From Onthophagus taurus (Eukaryota; Arthropoda; Insecta; Coleoptera; Scarabaeidae): a DNA stretch of 64,000 nucleotides. The stretch covers positions 4,404,501 through 4,468,500 of the forward strand of contig NC_091975.1 of the NCBI RefSeq assembly GCF_036711975.1, read 5' to 3'. Below are positions 12,600 through 25,834 of this stretch, in pieces. The position numbers and the translations under genes were made by a program. The notes beneath the pieces are model-generated. The model saw only the letters and a program-made list of their open reading frames with translations. It was not told the origin of the DNA and made no database searches. Position 1 is the first letter of the stretch. Each line of letters starts with the position of its first letter.

Positions 12600-13560
12600 A
12601 TAACAGTTTAAAAAAAAATCATATCTCAAGAAGTAATTAAGATTTTAAGTTGAAATAAAAACCATTTTATTGCAAATTTAATCTATTTTTAGCACACCAA
12701 AAATTATTCTTTCGATCCTATATATCCCGGAAATATCATTTTTTTTAATTAATTCCGTTAGTTACTAACATTGGTTTGATAAAGATACAATTCAAAAAAT
12801 CGTATCTCAAAGACGAATCGAGATATCATCATGAAATAAAAACCATTTTATAGCAAATTTAATCTATTTTTAGGACACCAAAAATTATTCTTTCGATCCT
12901 ATATATCCCGGAGATATCATTTTTTTAATTAATTCCGTTAGTTACTAATATTGGTTTGATAAAGATACAATTCAAAAAATCGTATCTCAAAGACGAATCG
13001 AGATATCATCATGAAATAAAAACCATTTTATAGCAAATTTAATCTATTTTTAGGACACCGAAAATTATTCTTTCGATCCTATATATCCCGGAGATATCAT
13101 TTTTTTAATTTAACTCCGTTAGTTACTAACATTGGATTGATAAAGATACAATTCAAAAAATCGTATCTCAAAGACGAATCGAGATATCATCATGAAATAA
13201 AAACCATTTTATAGCAAATTTAATCTATTTCTAGGACACCAAAAATTATTCTTTCGATCCTATATATCCCGGAGATATCATTTTTTTAATTTAACTCCGT
13301 TAGTTACTAACATTGGATTGATAAAGATACAATTCAAAAAAATCGTATCTCAAAGACGAATCGAGATATCATCATGAAATAAAAACCATTTTATAACAAA
13401 TTTAATCTATTTTTAGGACACCAAAAATTATTCTTTCGATCCTATATATCCCGGAGATATCATTTTTTTAATTTAACTCCGTTAGTTACTAACATTGGAT
13501 TGATAAAGATACAATTTAAAGACGAATTGAGATATCATCATGAAATAAACATCATTTTAA
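12600..13560 (+). repeat. Tandem satellite array 2 (about 180 bp monomer)
   Basis: Five to six monomers, each with AATCGTATCTCAAAGACGAA, GAGATATCATCATGAAATAA, AAATTTAATCTATTTTTAGG and TATATATCCCGGAGATATCA. The second to fifth copies are nearly identical; the first and last are diverged. It is the same family as the array at 6.75-7.43 kb in opposite orientation. Confidence 0.9.
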
Positions 13561-16250
13561 AGCATGAATTAAAAATAATTCCCACTGATTTCGTTGTGAC
13601 GTTTTTTTTAATAAAGTGATTTTGTCGAAATCGATGAAGACAAGTATTATTTTTGCTTCATAACTATTTAATAGTTTATACTATATCGAGTAATAATGTA
13701 AACAAAACGAGTACTATAATCGTTGGTTAGTGTCACAACAAAATGCTGACGTGGACAAGGCCAATGTATCGACGCAATCATTGGCTTCGTTGCTAATTGA
13801 AACTTTATTGGTACCTATAATTGTCGATCGCGATTTATAACGTTATTGTTTTCTGAAAAGAAGGTCCCGAAAAATGCCACTTTTCAATTTCATTACAATA
13901 GAGTTGACTATTGTTCCGATCGGTCGGTTTCCTGATTTCTAAACCGTTCGTTATGTCACTGGTTGTTGAACTTAACTTTGCTTTGTAGGTCAGGGGATTT
14001 TTTCTTTTTCTTGTAAATACTTTTTGTATGAAAATATTGTTTTTTAACCCTTCACAAATTGTGTTTAAGGAAGCTAACCATCACTAAACATAGGTAACAA
14101 AGACCTTGCAGATGTGTTTACGCAAACATGGTTCTCTCGCGATATACAATTTCGATTTTATCTCTTTATTGTAAAATGTTGTCCGAGAAAGAATCTTTGT
14201 GAAATGACAATTTTCTTGGTGGGATGATATTGAGCTTGGAATTTCAGTGGAGGGCGAGCTTTCAGGAAGGTCGTCGACCTCGAAGCTTGGCCCAGTCATG
14301 GAACGCCTGTAACCTGAGTATTGATTAAAACCCCGCCACTGCCATTGCCAAGGACGTAGCAGGAATACATTCAAATTTCGAGTAACGCTCCAGCTATTTT
14401 TTAGACGTTTTATTGATTACAATACATTTTTTTTGTTATTATAAGAAATTTGTTATTAAATTATTCATTTAGATATATTTTTTTTGGAATTTTGAATTTT
14501 AATTTGATTAGATCAAATTAATTTATTGATTTAATTAATTAATAATGTAATCAATTTCATGATGGTGATGTCGAAAAGATAAACTAAAAATTTGGCCAGA
14601 AGAACCGGGCGCCGTTGAGCATCAAGTAGTGATCTATATTTACGATACGGGGGCGTGCGTGTAGTATCCAGGCAACGTGGGGTCATCGACACCGCGTTCC
14701 CGCTCTCCTGCGGGCGTATCGGGTCATACTGCCATGTGCGAATGCCTGCTACTCCTTTTTTTGTTCTTGCCTGGCTCGGGAAAGCAGTCGTTCTTCCGCA
14801 TGCCTTTACGTCTCACCACTACTCCTCCTTACATTAACAATGACACAACACCTAAAAAATTAATCCCAAATTTTTTTATTGCCGCATAAATAAAAATTAT
14901 TAATGTTAACTTGTAATAAAATCGTTAATTGAAACAATATGATATTCGACTGGGAAAAGGTCAAGGTCACCTTGCCATCTCCGCATTAACAACGTGGTGT
15001 GGTGGACGTCATCATGGGAGAATATTATCATTGCTTCTTGGCTCGGTTTCGCATAGTTGCATTTTTAGTAGTTGCCCATTACCAAAGAATAAACGTTTTT
15101 GCGTCAGCCATGAAGCGAGAATATTGTTACTCTCTGCAATGTCACAACAACAACTTTTGCCATGCCGAGTTTGACCTGCGCATGGCCGTGAACGGGCTTC
15201 GGCCGTATTGCCAAAGAGTAGAAAGCGGCTGTTTATTCTGGATAATGAACTTGTAAAAAGCGAAGCTCGTTGACGAAATTTCTACTCTGGCCCACAGCTG
15301 CTATTGAGACTATACTCGAAAACTCGTTTTCGGAGATCTTCTAGCAATTTCGAAATTAACAATTTTTTTACTAACCTTGGTCTATTTCCACCTTAGCAAA
15401 AAGATGGAAACTAACAGTTTTAATTTGATACATAAAAATGATAAAAACCACAAAGTTATGGGTGAAATGTTGAAATTATATCTTAATGGTATAATTAAGA
15501 AAAAGAAATACAACAAGTAAAACTGTTACGTTTTACTTGGAATCGAAAATTTTCCAGCATGTACTTTATTAAATAATTACGCAACACATCGTTATATAAA
15601 ACTTGAAATCGGTTATTTTGCGTTATTTTTCCACCGATTAGAATTTAGATTTACGTAATAGACAAATTTCACTTAATTGCATTCGAACCACACTCGTAAA
15701 CTTATTTTCTTTATTAAAACATTTGAAACAATTTTTACTTTCAAAAAAGTACCTGAAACTGTTACTAAATTTGCCAAAACGAAAAGGAAGCTGCACCGTT
15801 AGAAGGCATGCTCTAGTAAAAATAAACAATCGTCACATGGAAATGGGTCAACAAACTCTATACGAACAGGAAGTGAATATGGGTCATCGATATGTGTATG
15901 CATAGAAGTCATAGGAGATTAGAAAATATTTATACCGATTGACATTTTTGTAGAAATAGTATTCATTTTGATAAAGATTGAATTTCGAATTACCAGTTAG
16001 TATTTACGACTTCTCAAACATTATCTCGAATGGTGTAATAATAATTTATTATTAAGGTTAACAGTTTTTAATGTTTTTGCATTACAATATTATTATTTTA
16101 AATTTAAAAAAAGTTTTTGGTAACGTTATCATTTTTAGGAGTTATTTTTATTGATTAAGAATACTGGCAAAAGTTTTTGCAGAAAAAGAATAGTTAATAC
16201 TAACAATGAATGTATATAATACTGATAAAGAACGCAACCAGGCATGTTTG
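13561..16250. other. Intergenic, no gene recognised
   Basis: 14590-15300 is GC-richer with overlapping open frames of 60-85 codons and no recognisable domain. The minus frame at 14084-14374 (96 codons) is also unrecognised. Nothing supported as a gene. Confidence 0.4.
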
Positions 16251-16650
16251 AACATAGGAGCAGCTGCTACTAAAGAACTAATACATTTTTGCAAAATGTC
16301 ATAGACACTGGAATTGTCAAAGAGTTTCTGCAGAAAGGGTCTAACACAGTACTTAGAATTACAACACGGTAGAAGTACAATATCTCTGGCTGAATTAAAA
16401 TATCAAGTGCAGAAGAGAAACCTTAGGTGCAGAAACAATATCATGATCATTTACAATATAAAATATCATACGCAGAGTTAGATATCATCATTTGCAGAAA
16501 ATTTCATGTGCAAAAGCAAAATATTATGGGCAAAAGTATCAAGGATGATAGTAAAATCTTAGGTACAAAATCAAATTCTCTTGGTCATAAATAAAATCAT
16601 GAGTAGGTATAGAAGAAAATATTATGGTTGGAAGCAAACTATTATAGGCA
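16250..16650. repeat. Degenerate GCAGAAGCAAAAT-type repeat, intergenic copy
   Basis: Short phrases such as GCAGAAGAGAAACCTTAGG, CATGTGCAAAAGCAAAATAT and TCTTAGGTACAAAATC recur every 20-40 bp. The same vocabulary is seen at 39341-39562 and 41858-42085 inside CenG1A introns, where the copies are closer to each other. Confidence 0.5.
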
Positions 16651-17595
16651 GATTTTCTGATTTTCCAGGAATTTTAAAGAATTTGGAATTAGATTTGTTG
16701 TGAAATTCAATAATTCAGTAAAATTTGAGAATCTTCTCAAACAAATGTAAACTTCCATATACTTCACGTAAATTGCAAAAATTCTGATTGTCAAGCATAA
16801 TCGGATCAATGTCATTCTGAATTGCAAAAATTAAATGTTTAGATTATTTAGAATATTTTATTATTCTTCTAGTTGAGTTAATTTTTACGTAAACATTCTT
16901 TTTTGTTTTGCTATGTTTGAAACAGCTTAAACCTATATTTACAACAACAATAGTTAAAAATAGTCCTGTGTTCATGCATTTACGCATTCTAGAAATATTG
17001 ATGTAACTGTAACTATACAAAAAATTTTGAACTTTTTCTCAAAAATTCTCTTACACTATTTCTATCTCTGTTTTACTGATACTGGTTTAATGTGATTTAT
17101 TTATTATTGTGTATTTTTTGAAATGTGCTACTAAATAAGAAAAAAAAACGTAGAAAACCATCGCAGCCATGACCCGGATGGCGTATACTGAACCTATGCG
17201 CCTGCCGTTGGTGGATTTTTGCGGCGCATTCCGCGTCATTTTCGCGGCATTATGACGGCGGCCTTTTCGAAGTTGCCTCGCCAAGGGTACCCCGTCGATC
17301 AGTTGCCGCGGCTATGAAACTATTCTATTGTTTATCTATCGACGCTACTTTTACGTTTTACGATTATTACATCCGACAGAGAAACAACAACGAATCAGCT
17401 CGGATTATTATACGATCAAACACTTTATTATAATTGATTTACTAATTATAATTATTTATCGTTCTTAATCTTCGTATTGTTGTTTTGTAACTTTTTTATC
17501 TAATTGTTCGATGTAATTACTTCAAAACCAATGACTTTTACTGCATTATTGTTTTCTGAATCACTTTACGACAATTTAGGTTAACCCAATATCTG
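16651..17595. other. Intergenic, no gene recognised
   Basis: AT-rich; a GC-richer patch at 17160-17320. Nothing supported. Confidence 0.35.
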
Positions 17596-18010
17596 AGATG
17601 TCAATAAATCTATTGGCATGTCTTATGATAGGAATGCTAAACTAGAATCATGCATTCTTTGACATCAGATATTTGTTAAATTGATATTAATTATATAGTT
17701 TCAACATCATGTAACGTCACTATAATGTGTTTTGTGTTGATACGGTATTAAATGTAGCGCCTCGGCCGCAAGCGACCTCGGCTTGATTAAGTAACCAATC
17801 CAGTTTGATACCAATCTTGTGTTGATGTGGTATTAATTGTATAACACCTCGGCTTCATTGAGTGACATTTTAATTAATTTAGCCCAGGCGATGCATTTTT
17901 TGACATTAGTCTTGTGTTGATGTGGTATTAAATGTAGCGTCTCAAGTGTAAGTGACATCGTCATTTGGGTTTATTTAGCTGAGATCGCTTGCGACCGAGT
18001 TTTTGACATG
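17596..18010. repeat. Imperfect short tandem repeat
   Basis: TGTGTTGATACGGTATTAAA, TGTGTTGATGTGGTATTAAT and TGTGTTGATGTGGTATTAAA occur at about 17732, 17818 and 17911. They are followed by TGTAGCGCCTCGG-like sequence and AAGCGACCTCGGCTT-like or AAGTGACATCG phrases. Copies are diverged and 85-95 bp apart. Confidence 0.6.
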
Positions 18011-21000
18011 AGTTTTGTGTTGTTTTTCTAATGCTATCAATAATTTGTAGCTACAAATTTTTGTTCCTACACTTTTACTAATTCCTGCTACTATGGCGGA
18101 AAAATTGAAATCTGACAATCTTTCCTGTCAGTTGAATGGAACAACTCCTGACAAGATGACTGAGGATTTAGACTAAACTGCAAAGTTCAAAAATGATGTA
18201 AGGTGGTGGGAGTTTATTATAAAATATGTATATATATTTTAGATATATCTTTAATAATGAATGATTTTTTTGATACAAACAAATTGTGTTTTATCGATAA
18301 CAAAATGGCGCCTGCCACTATTAGGCCTATCTCCACTTGGCTCCTTATCTCTCGTGCCTTCGTAATTATAACGACTCACTCAAAATATCACGTGACGTTA
18401 TTTTCTGAACGAAAATAACTCTTAACCGAAAAGTCATAATTACTATTAAACTTATCGATATCATAAATCTTTTTGCATTCTCTTTTTTTGTGATTATCAA
18501 TTTCTGATTTATAGTGATAATAAATGTGTTTGAGTTTGGGTTTGAGAAATTTGTGTTTTTGGGTGGCTTCGCCATCACGGAAAAGATCTCGAAAGTTGGT
18601 TTATAGAGGGGGGCCCCACACTTGGGTATTCGCCCCACTCCATTCTACATTTGCGGAGAGTCACTACTGGCTCGTCAAAGAAATACAATGTGCCTGCGAT
18701 AGTTTGTGGCCTATATTCGCGCCCGTCTGAAACGTTCTCATCGCGTATAGCTGTTACTGTAGTACAACAAGAACCGTTACGCCGTGAAGTTGGCCCCGGT
18801 ACAAACAACGCGACGACAACGACGTTCGCGATTAAATTAAAAACTACTTTTGCCACAACAGTTTAGAGTTAAGTTATAATCATTTTTTGTATTAAAAACG
18901 TTTAATGTTTACATCGGTGAATTCGATCACTTCATTAATGAGGAAGAAACGAAGGAAATCTTGATTTAATTCATCTCAGTGAAGAAATGGATAACCACGT
19001 TTCAGTGCTTTTAGTTCTTCTTTCGTTTATATCGCGCGTGGTTTTGCTCCTTTAAAGGAACCTTAATGACGGATGGATGGGTCGAAATGTCATCCTTAGG
19101 TATTTATTTCAATTTTAATATATTATTACATTTCTTTGATCGCGCCCACCACTGTAATATTTATGTGGAATGGGAAACGATTTGAGATGTCGTTAGCAGA
19201 TGGCGCGCAATTTTTCTGGGAACTCGAACCAACGTTGCGCACGGTGATGCACTTCAGGGAAGTTACGTCACCAGTCTGAGATGTTTGCTTCCGGGTTTCA
19301 ATACTTCCGCGATAAACTTCATCACAACAATCAACTCTGCTTTTTTGTTTAATTTATTTTCATTGTTAACAGTTTTTAACATATCTTTACAACTAGTCAT
19401 CTTCTCTGTAATAAGTGAATCATTATTGTTAGTTTCAAGAGACTTCATTAACTTGAAAAATGATAATGTATGTTGATAGATTAAAAAGTAACCGAGATAG
19501 GATTACTTCCTGTTATTAATTTCCTTCTTGGCTAATATATTAGATAAAGTATTTACATTATTATGCAATCGAATTAATAAACACCCTATATATTAATACA
19601 TAATATATTTGAATTAAGTTAGATCTTACAATTAGTTCAACTATGTTTGTATGATTTAATCGAATTTTTTAATTTATATATATATAACACAAGTTTTTCA
19701 CAATAACAAAATATAAAAGCCGGTTATAAATCGAAAAACGATTACACACGTAAGAAGCTTTTACGAAACAAACAATGTATCAGGACCACGAATGATTAAC
19801 ATTGAATAGGATCGCGTCCGTTTTATGAAACTATTCGATAGCTGAGCGATATTTCAAGTTTATAAATAAAAGTGCAATGCGAAGTCGGTTGCGTAACATT
19901 CTTTTTATTAAATCGCTGATAATCAGCAAATATTTTGTGTTCAAAATAGAATTTGGCGATTATTTTAAAAAGGAGTTAACCTAAAATAGATTAAAAAGCT
20001 TGGTTATTTTAGCGGCGATAATTGTATAAAAAAAATTTTACAAAAACGGCACAAGGCTGCGTACAAATAATTCAAGCTCGAGTCTACTCATCGTAAACGT
20101 CGCCGTAAGTAGTGGTTCTATTTTTAAACTTACGACGACGCATGGTCAATGTGCAATATACATTAACGCACAACTCCGTTTTTAATCTGTTATCAAACAA
20201 TTGATAGAGAACGATTTTCCGAAAAACACGCTTTACTTTGGAATCGAAAATGAATTTCCCAGAAAGTTTCATTAAAAATTATAAAATGAAGAAAAATTAA
20301 AAACTTAAACGATATAATATTGTTACATTCAAGAGAAACTCGACGTAAATAAGCGGAATTCTTTCGCCGATCCTAAGTTCAAGGTTAAACGATAATCTAT
20401 TCCGCTTTTCAGTGCGTAATATACGTTTACCGTTGGCCTTTTTTACAAAAAAAAATAATAAAAAAGTCTTTTATTAGAAACAGAAACACCTTACATCTTA
20501 CATAGGTATAATCCTTCATTCTGAATAATGCCTAATGACGTCATCGAGACGGTAAAATGACGAGGTGTTGTCCGCGCAAGAAAGTGACTTTCACTTAAAG
20601 TAACGGAAGCGAAGAACAGTTACTTTTGCGAGCTCGTTCCGAAAGAAAAGCGGCAGCAGGGTCAAGGTGAAGTGACTCAAAAAATGTAAAAAAATTGCTT
20701 TCTTTCTTTATAACAATAAAAAAATGATAAAATTTAAAAAGGTGCGCTCTTATACGTGGATGTTAGCTCAACTGGCGGAATAAACAATCTGTTTTTGCTA
20801 TTTATTGGGATAGTTATCAAAAAATAAACTGTATAGATATCAAATATGTTCTCACGTGACCTCAAAATGTGATAAAAACAGTGTTTATATCTACGTGGAC
20901 AGTAACGGTGGTGTTTTCTTAATGAGTATTAACATAATTTCTGTGGATATTATAATTGTTTGGTGAGATTTTAACCTTAATAAATCGGTTATTAGTTATA
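18011..21000. other. Intergenic, no gene recognised
   Basis: 18500-18870 and 19140-19320 are GC-richer, with open frames on both strands and no recognisable product. A short AT dinucleotide run is at about 19676-19684. Nothing supported as a gene. Confidence 0.4.
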
Positions 21001-21004
21001 ATAC

Positions 21005-23255
21005 AACATAATCTATTTTACCCAACTTCTAAATGATTTTTAGATAAATATGGGTTATATCTCAAAAATTATCAAAGTTGGATGGAAGTGTTTCATACCA
21101 AAATATTCTTTATTAACCAAATAATTCATTTTTAATCAATCGTTCTAACCATCACAAAAATTAAATGTGTAATTTATTAAATATTAACGTTTTTGAAATG
21201 AAAATGGGTTACTCATAAATTAGAGGAAGTGGGAGAAAACTTTTGATACTGAAAATGTTCCTTTTTAATTGTAAAAGCACTTTAAATAATCTATTTTATC
21301 CCATTTGTTTTTGTAGGTAACTTAGAGACTTTCAAAAGTGCTTAAATCCAAAAATATGAAAATTGGGGTATTTCAAACCAAAATGGGTTATATCTCAGAA
21401 ATTATTAAAGTTGGATAGAAAAGTTTTATACAAAAAATGTTCTTCATTAACCGACAATTCATTTCTAATCAATCGTTTTAACCCTTTAATTATTTTTGGT
21501 AACGCAACCATCACAAAAATTAAATCTGTCAATATTAACGTTTTTGAAATGAAAATTGGTAATAACTCATAAATTAGAGGAAGTGGGAGAAAACTTTTGA
21601 TACTGAAAATGTTCCCTTTTAATTGTAAAAGTACTTTAAATAATCTATTTTATCCCATTTGTTTTTGTAGGTAACTTAGAGACTTTCAAAAGTGCTTAAA
21701 TCCAAAAATTTGAAAATTGAGGTATTTCAAACCAAAATGGGTTATATCTCAGAAATTATTAAAGTTGGATAGAAAAGTTTTACACAAAAAATGTTCTTCA
21801 TTAACCGACAATTCATTTCTAATCAATCGTTTTAACCCTTTAATTATTTTTGGTAACGCAACCACCACAAAAATGAAATCTGTCAATATTAACGTTTTTG
21901 AAATGAAAATTGGTAATAACCCATAAATTAGAGGAAGTGGGAGAAAACTTTTGATACTGAAAATGTTCCTTTTTAATTGTAAAAGTACTTTAAATAATCT
22001 ATTTTATCCCATTTGTTTTTGTAGGTAACTTAGAGACTTTCAAAAGTGCTTAAATCCAAAAATATGAAAATTGGGGTATTTCAAACCAAAACGGGTTATA
22101 TCTCAGAAATTATTAAAGTTGGATAGAAAAGTTTTATACAAAAAATGTTCTTCATTAACCGACAATTCATTTCTAATCAATCGTTTTAACCCTTTAATTA
22201 TTTTTGGTAACGCAACCATCATAAAAATGAAATCTGTCAATATTAACGTTTTTGAAATGAAAATTGGTAATAACTCATAAATTAGAGGAAGTGGGAGAAA
22301 ACTTTTGATACTGAAAATGTTCCTTTTTAATTGAAAAAGCACTTTAAATAATCTATTTTATCCCATTTGTTTTTCTAGGTAACTTAGAGATTTTCAAAAG
22401 TGCTTAAATCCAAAAATATGAAAATTGGAGTATTTCAAACCAAAATGGGTTATATCTCAGAAATTATTAAAGTTGGATAGAAAAGTTTTACACAAAAAAT
22501 GTTCTTCATTAACCGACAATTCATTTCTAATGAATCGTTTTAACCCTTTAATTATTTTTGGTAACGCAACCATCACAAAAATGAAATCTGTCAATATTAA
22601 CGTTTTTGAAATGAAAATTGGTAATAACTCATAAATTAGAGGAAGTGGGAGAAAACTTTTGATACTGAAATGTTCCTTTTTAATTGTAAAAGTACTTTAA
22701 ATAATCTATTTTATCCCATTTGTTTTTGTAGGTAACTTAGAGATTTTCAAAAGTGCTTAAATCCAAAAATATGAAAATTGAGGTATTTCAAACCAAAATG
22801 GGTTATATCTCAGAAATTATTAAAGTTGGATAGAAAAGTTTTACACAAAAAATGTTCTTCATTAACCGACAATTCATTTCTAATCAATCGTTTTAATCCC
22901 TTTAATTATTTTTGGTAACGCAATCATTACAAAAATGAAATGTGTCAATATTAACGGTTTTGCAATGAAAATGGGTTGTAACTCATGAATTAGTGGATGT
23001 AGGAAAAAATGTTTGATACAAAAAATGTTCCTTATTAACTCAAAAATCAGTTCCAATAATTTATTATATTTCATTTCTTGTTGTTGATATCTTAGAGACA
23101 TCCAAATGTGTAAAAATCCAAAAATATGAAAATTGACGTATTTAAAAATAAATTGGGTTATATCTTAGAAATTATTAATGTGGGATAAAAATGTTTGATA
23201 CAGAAAATGTTCCTTATTAACTCAAAAATCAGTTCCAATAATTTATTTTATTCCA
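21005..23255 (+). repeat. 354-bp dimeric tandem array
   Basis: The phrase GTATTTCAAACCAAAA recurs at exact 354-bp steps (about 21366, 21720, 22074, 22428, 22782), with diverged copies on both flanks. Each 354-bp unit is made of two related halves: GGTTATATCTCAGAAATTAT ... TACAAAAAATGTTC and, about 174 bp later, GGTAATAACTCATAAATTAG ... TACTGAAAATGTTC. So the repeat is a dimer of a roughly 177-bp ancestral monomer. The array resembles, at monomer level, the repeat in Hr4 intron 4. Confidence 0.92.
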
Positions 23256-23600
23256 TTTGTTGTTCTTAATAACAGCGCGAGTACCAAAATGTTCATACTT
23301 TATTCTTCAAACATTAGCAACATTATGTTTCTTCTTATAAGTTCTAAAAATTCTTATAAAATTTATTATTGAAGGGCTAAATGTTGGCTAAATAAATCCA
23401 ACACGTTAGTTATCTTAAAGCAACCCAACCCAATATGGAAAATGTTTGGTGAACATGCGTAAGCAGATGAAATCTTGAGAGTCTTGGAGATGTTGAAGTA
23501 CTATTGAAAGCACTTACCGTAAAGTTACTTATTGAAAGCATCAAAAACTTGTATCAATTTCGAAACAATAAGAAACATTTTTAAGAATTCTTCGAGATTT
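23256..23600. other. No gene recognised
   Basis: AT-rich transition after the array; nothing supported. Confidence 0.35.
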
Positions 23601-23840
23601 CAGAGTATGTTCGAAAAATGAGATAATGTCTCATTATGTTTAAAAACTAATATCTCAAGAACTAAAACGTATTTTGAAAAGTCGCTTCTTTCGTTGGAAA
23701 GCTTATAATTTGAACTAAAGATACTAATAATTTCATGATGATTTATTGTGATTTTTTGAAAATGTAATATCTCGAAAAATAAAAGATATTTTGAAAAACG
23801 CTGAGAATTTCATAATAATTTATTGAAATCCAGATTTTGG
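23600..23840. repeat. Diverged repeat monomers
   Basis: TATCTCAAGAACTAAAACGT and TATCTCGAAAAATAAAAGAT, each followed by ATTTTGAAAA, about 120 bp apart. They are related in wording to the monomers at 1838-2212. Confidence 0.45.
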
Positions 23841-25729
23841 CCCCTTTTTATTATCATCATACTATAATTATTGTTATTTTGTGCTAAAATGTGGCTTATT
23901 AGAAAAGGTTAGAAACAATGAATGTGTAGATAATATTATTCGTGTAGATAATCGAGATGAATGATCAAGAAAATGTAAAAATAAGATTATTTCTTCTTTC
24001 TTTCTTTAATACATTCTCATCTAATATAAGAAAAAATTACAAAGGTCGATAGTATAAAAACATTTTTTTTTCAATCTACTCTCTCACCATTATGCATATT
24101 AACGAGATGCATTAACATCGCGTCTCGATTCGACTTTAAATTTATTCTTTGTTTAACAGAGCGCATTGAGCATAGGTGTAATTAAACAAAATGACACAGC
24201 ACCAACTCGTTTTAAAAATAAAACAACTGCCCGCGTACATTATGTAAGGATAAGGGAAAAACGCGTATTATTAATTTCTTTATAACTTTTTTTCTGGAGT
24301 TCTTTCGATATATCTTGGAGTTCTAGACTGTTTGCGCCAGGATATTTATAGCGGCGTCGCGAAACTGACCTTACGAAACTATGTGCTCGAACTAAACAAG
24401 CAAACTACGCCAACATTTTTATGAACTTAATAAAAATAATATTGAATCGAACTTTTTGTTATATTGTTTTAACTATCTTGGGTAATACTCAACTCGACAA
24501 TGACGACGTCCTTATGCGTTTCTAAAGGTCACAAACGGAGGTCGACTTTATTTCCTCCTCGCTAGAAAATTAATTAAAAACTTTTAACAAAGATTCATCA
24601 CAAAAACATTTAACTATACTTATTTAGTTTTTTTTTAGTTATAATTAATTGATATAAGATTTCACTTATTGCTTTGTTGAAATCTTTATCCTTGAGCTGT
24701 ATGCACTTAACCTTACAACTGAATCCAATTTGAGGATGTCGACCACACTTCCTTATTGCAAACGATCTTACAAATCAAGGCGAGACGTATAAATATCGTT
24801 GCTTTAAATTTTCTATTTCTTAAATGGTAATAAACAGGATGTAAAGTGTAATAAAACAAGATCAATTGATTTAATATACATTATGTTTATTACTTAACCG
24901 CATTCTTTATTAATTTAAATAAAGTAAAAGATTTCATTTTTTACAAATAAAAAATTAAATTAATTACAATTTTTTTTTACTTCTTTCTTTAACAAATGAG
25001 GTTTGTTGTTGAACGCAACGTCGAAGTCTCCCATCTTTTCAGACCGCAAATCAACTGTGGAAGCCACCGTATTACGCCATAGAGTGCGCTCCAAAGTTGA
25101 ATAACGACGCCAATTATCGCAACAAATAAACAGAAACCGCAAGCTTCGTCTTTCCACGACGCGCGTTTTTCCTTATCCGCGTTAAGTTGCGCAATCTAGC
25201 GACGCGAATAGGAGGCGAGTACATTCACCCGTTACTTTCTCTATACCATGTTACGCAAGGAGGCACATCCAATTCGAAAATTACTATTGCGCTTTCTAAA
25301 CCAGGGGGGAACCCCCTTCCCCATTTTCGCTAATGTCAAACTCGGTCTTTAACTCCATTTTTAACTTTTACGAGTTTGAAACATACTTCTTGATTTGGAT
25401 TTAAAATAATTCTTGATATCTCCAACATTAAGATGTACTCGTTAGAAATTAATTTAATCGTATTTGAAAGTAAATTAAGATGATTAAGAAGAACTTTCGT
25501 ACAATTCGAATAAACCAGGAAATAATTACTTACCATTGAAAAACAACCTAAATAACAGTCGTCGTCGTCGTAGTCTCTGTCTTAGGCGGTTATAGCGCAA
25601 CTTTCCCCTTTTACGTAAGAAACTCACCTTCATTTCCGTGCCGGATAACAAATAAGACATCGTTTTGCACTCTAAAGATCAAAGTGTTAAAATTAACATG
25701 AAACGTAATTTAATTTTTTGATGTTTTAG
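23841..25729. other. Upstream flank of the Hr4 coding region
   Basis: AT-rich with GC-richer patches at about 24480-24560, 25010-25330 and 25555-25660. These could include an Hr4 promoter or non-coding exon, but no splice donor or core promoter can be singled out. The last stretch before 25730 is a pyrimidine-rich acceptor region. Confidence 0.45.
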
Positions 25730-25734
25730 GAATT

Positions 25735-25834
25735 ATGACTCTGACGCGTACGCCGTGTGAGCTTGACAAAATGAGTCTGTTCCAAGACCTGAAGCTGAAA
25801 CGCAGGAAGGTAGACTCACGCTGTAGCAGTGACG
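25735..25834 (+). CDS. Hr4: Hr4 coding exon 1
   Basis: An acceptor AG at 25728-25729 is followed within five bases by the ATG, so this is an internal exon carrying the start. It encodes 33 residues plus one base, beginning [13 protein letters not shown] and ending in SSD, and the donor GTAAGG follows at 25835. Joining it to 25998 makes a Gly codon (G|GC) and an uninterrupted reading frame. A second Met at residue 13 is an alternative start. Confidence 0.85.

Noticed and set aside
21363..22634. Four 69-codon frames of nearly identical sequence
   Set aside because: They fall at exact 354-bp spacing inside the dimeric satellite and have no domain or start context.
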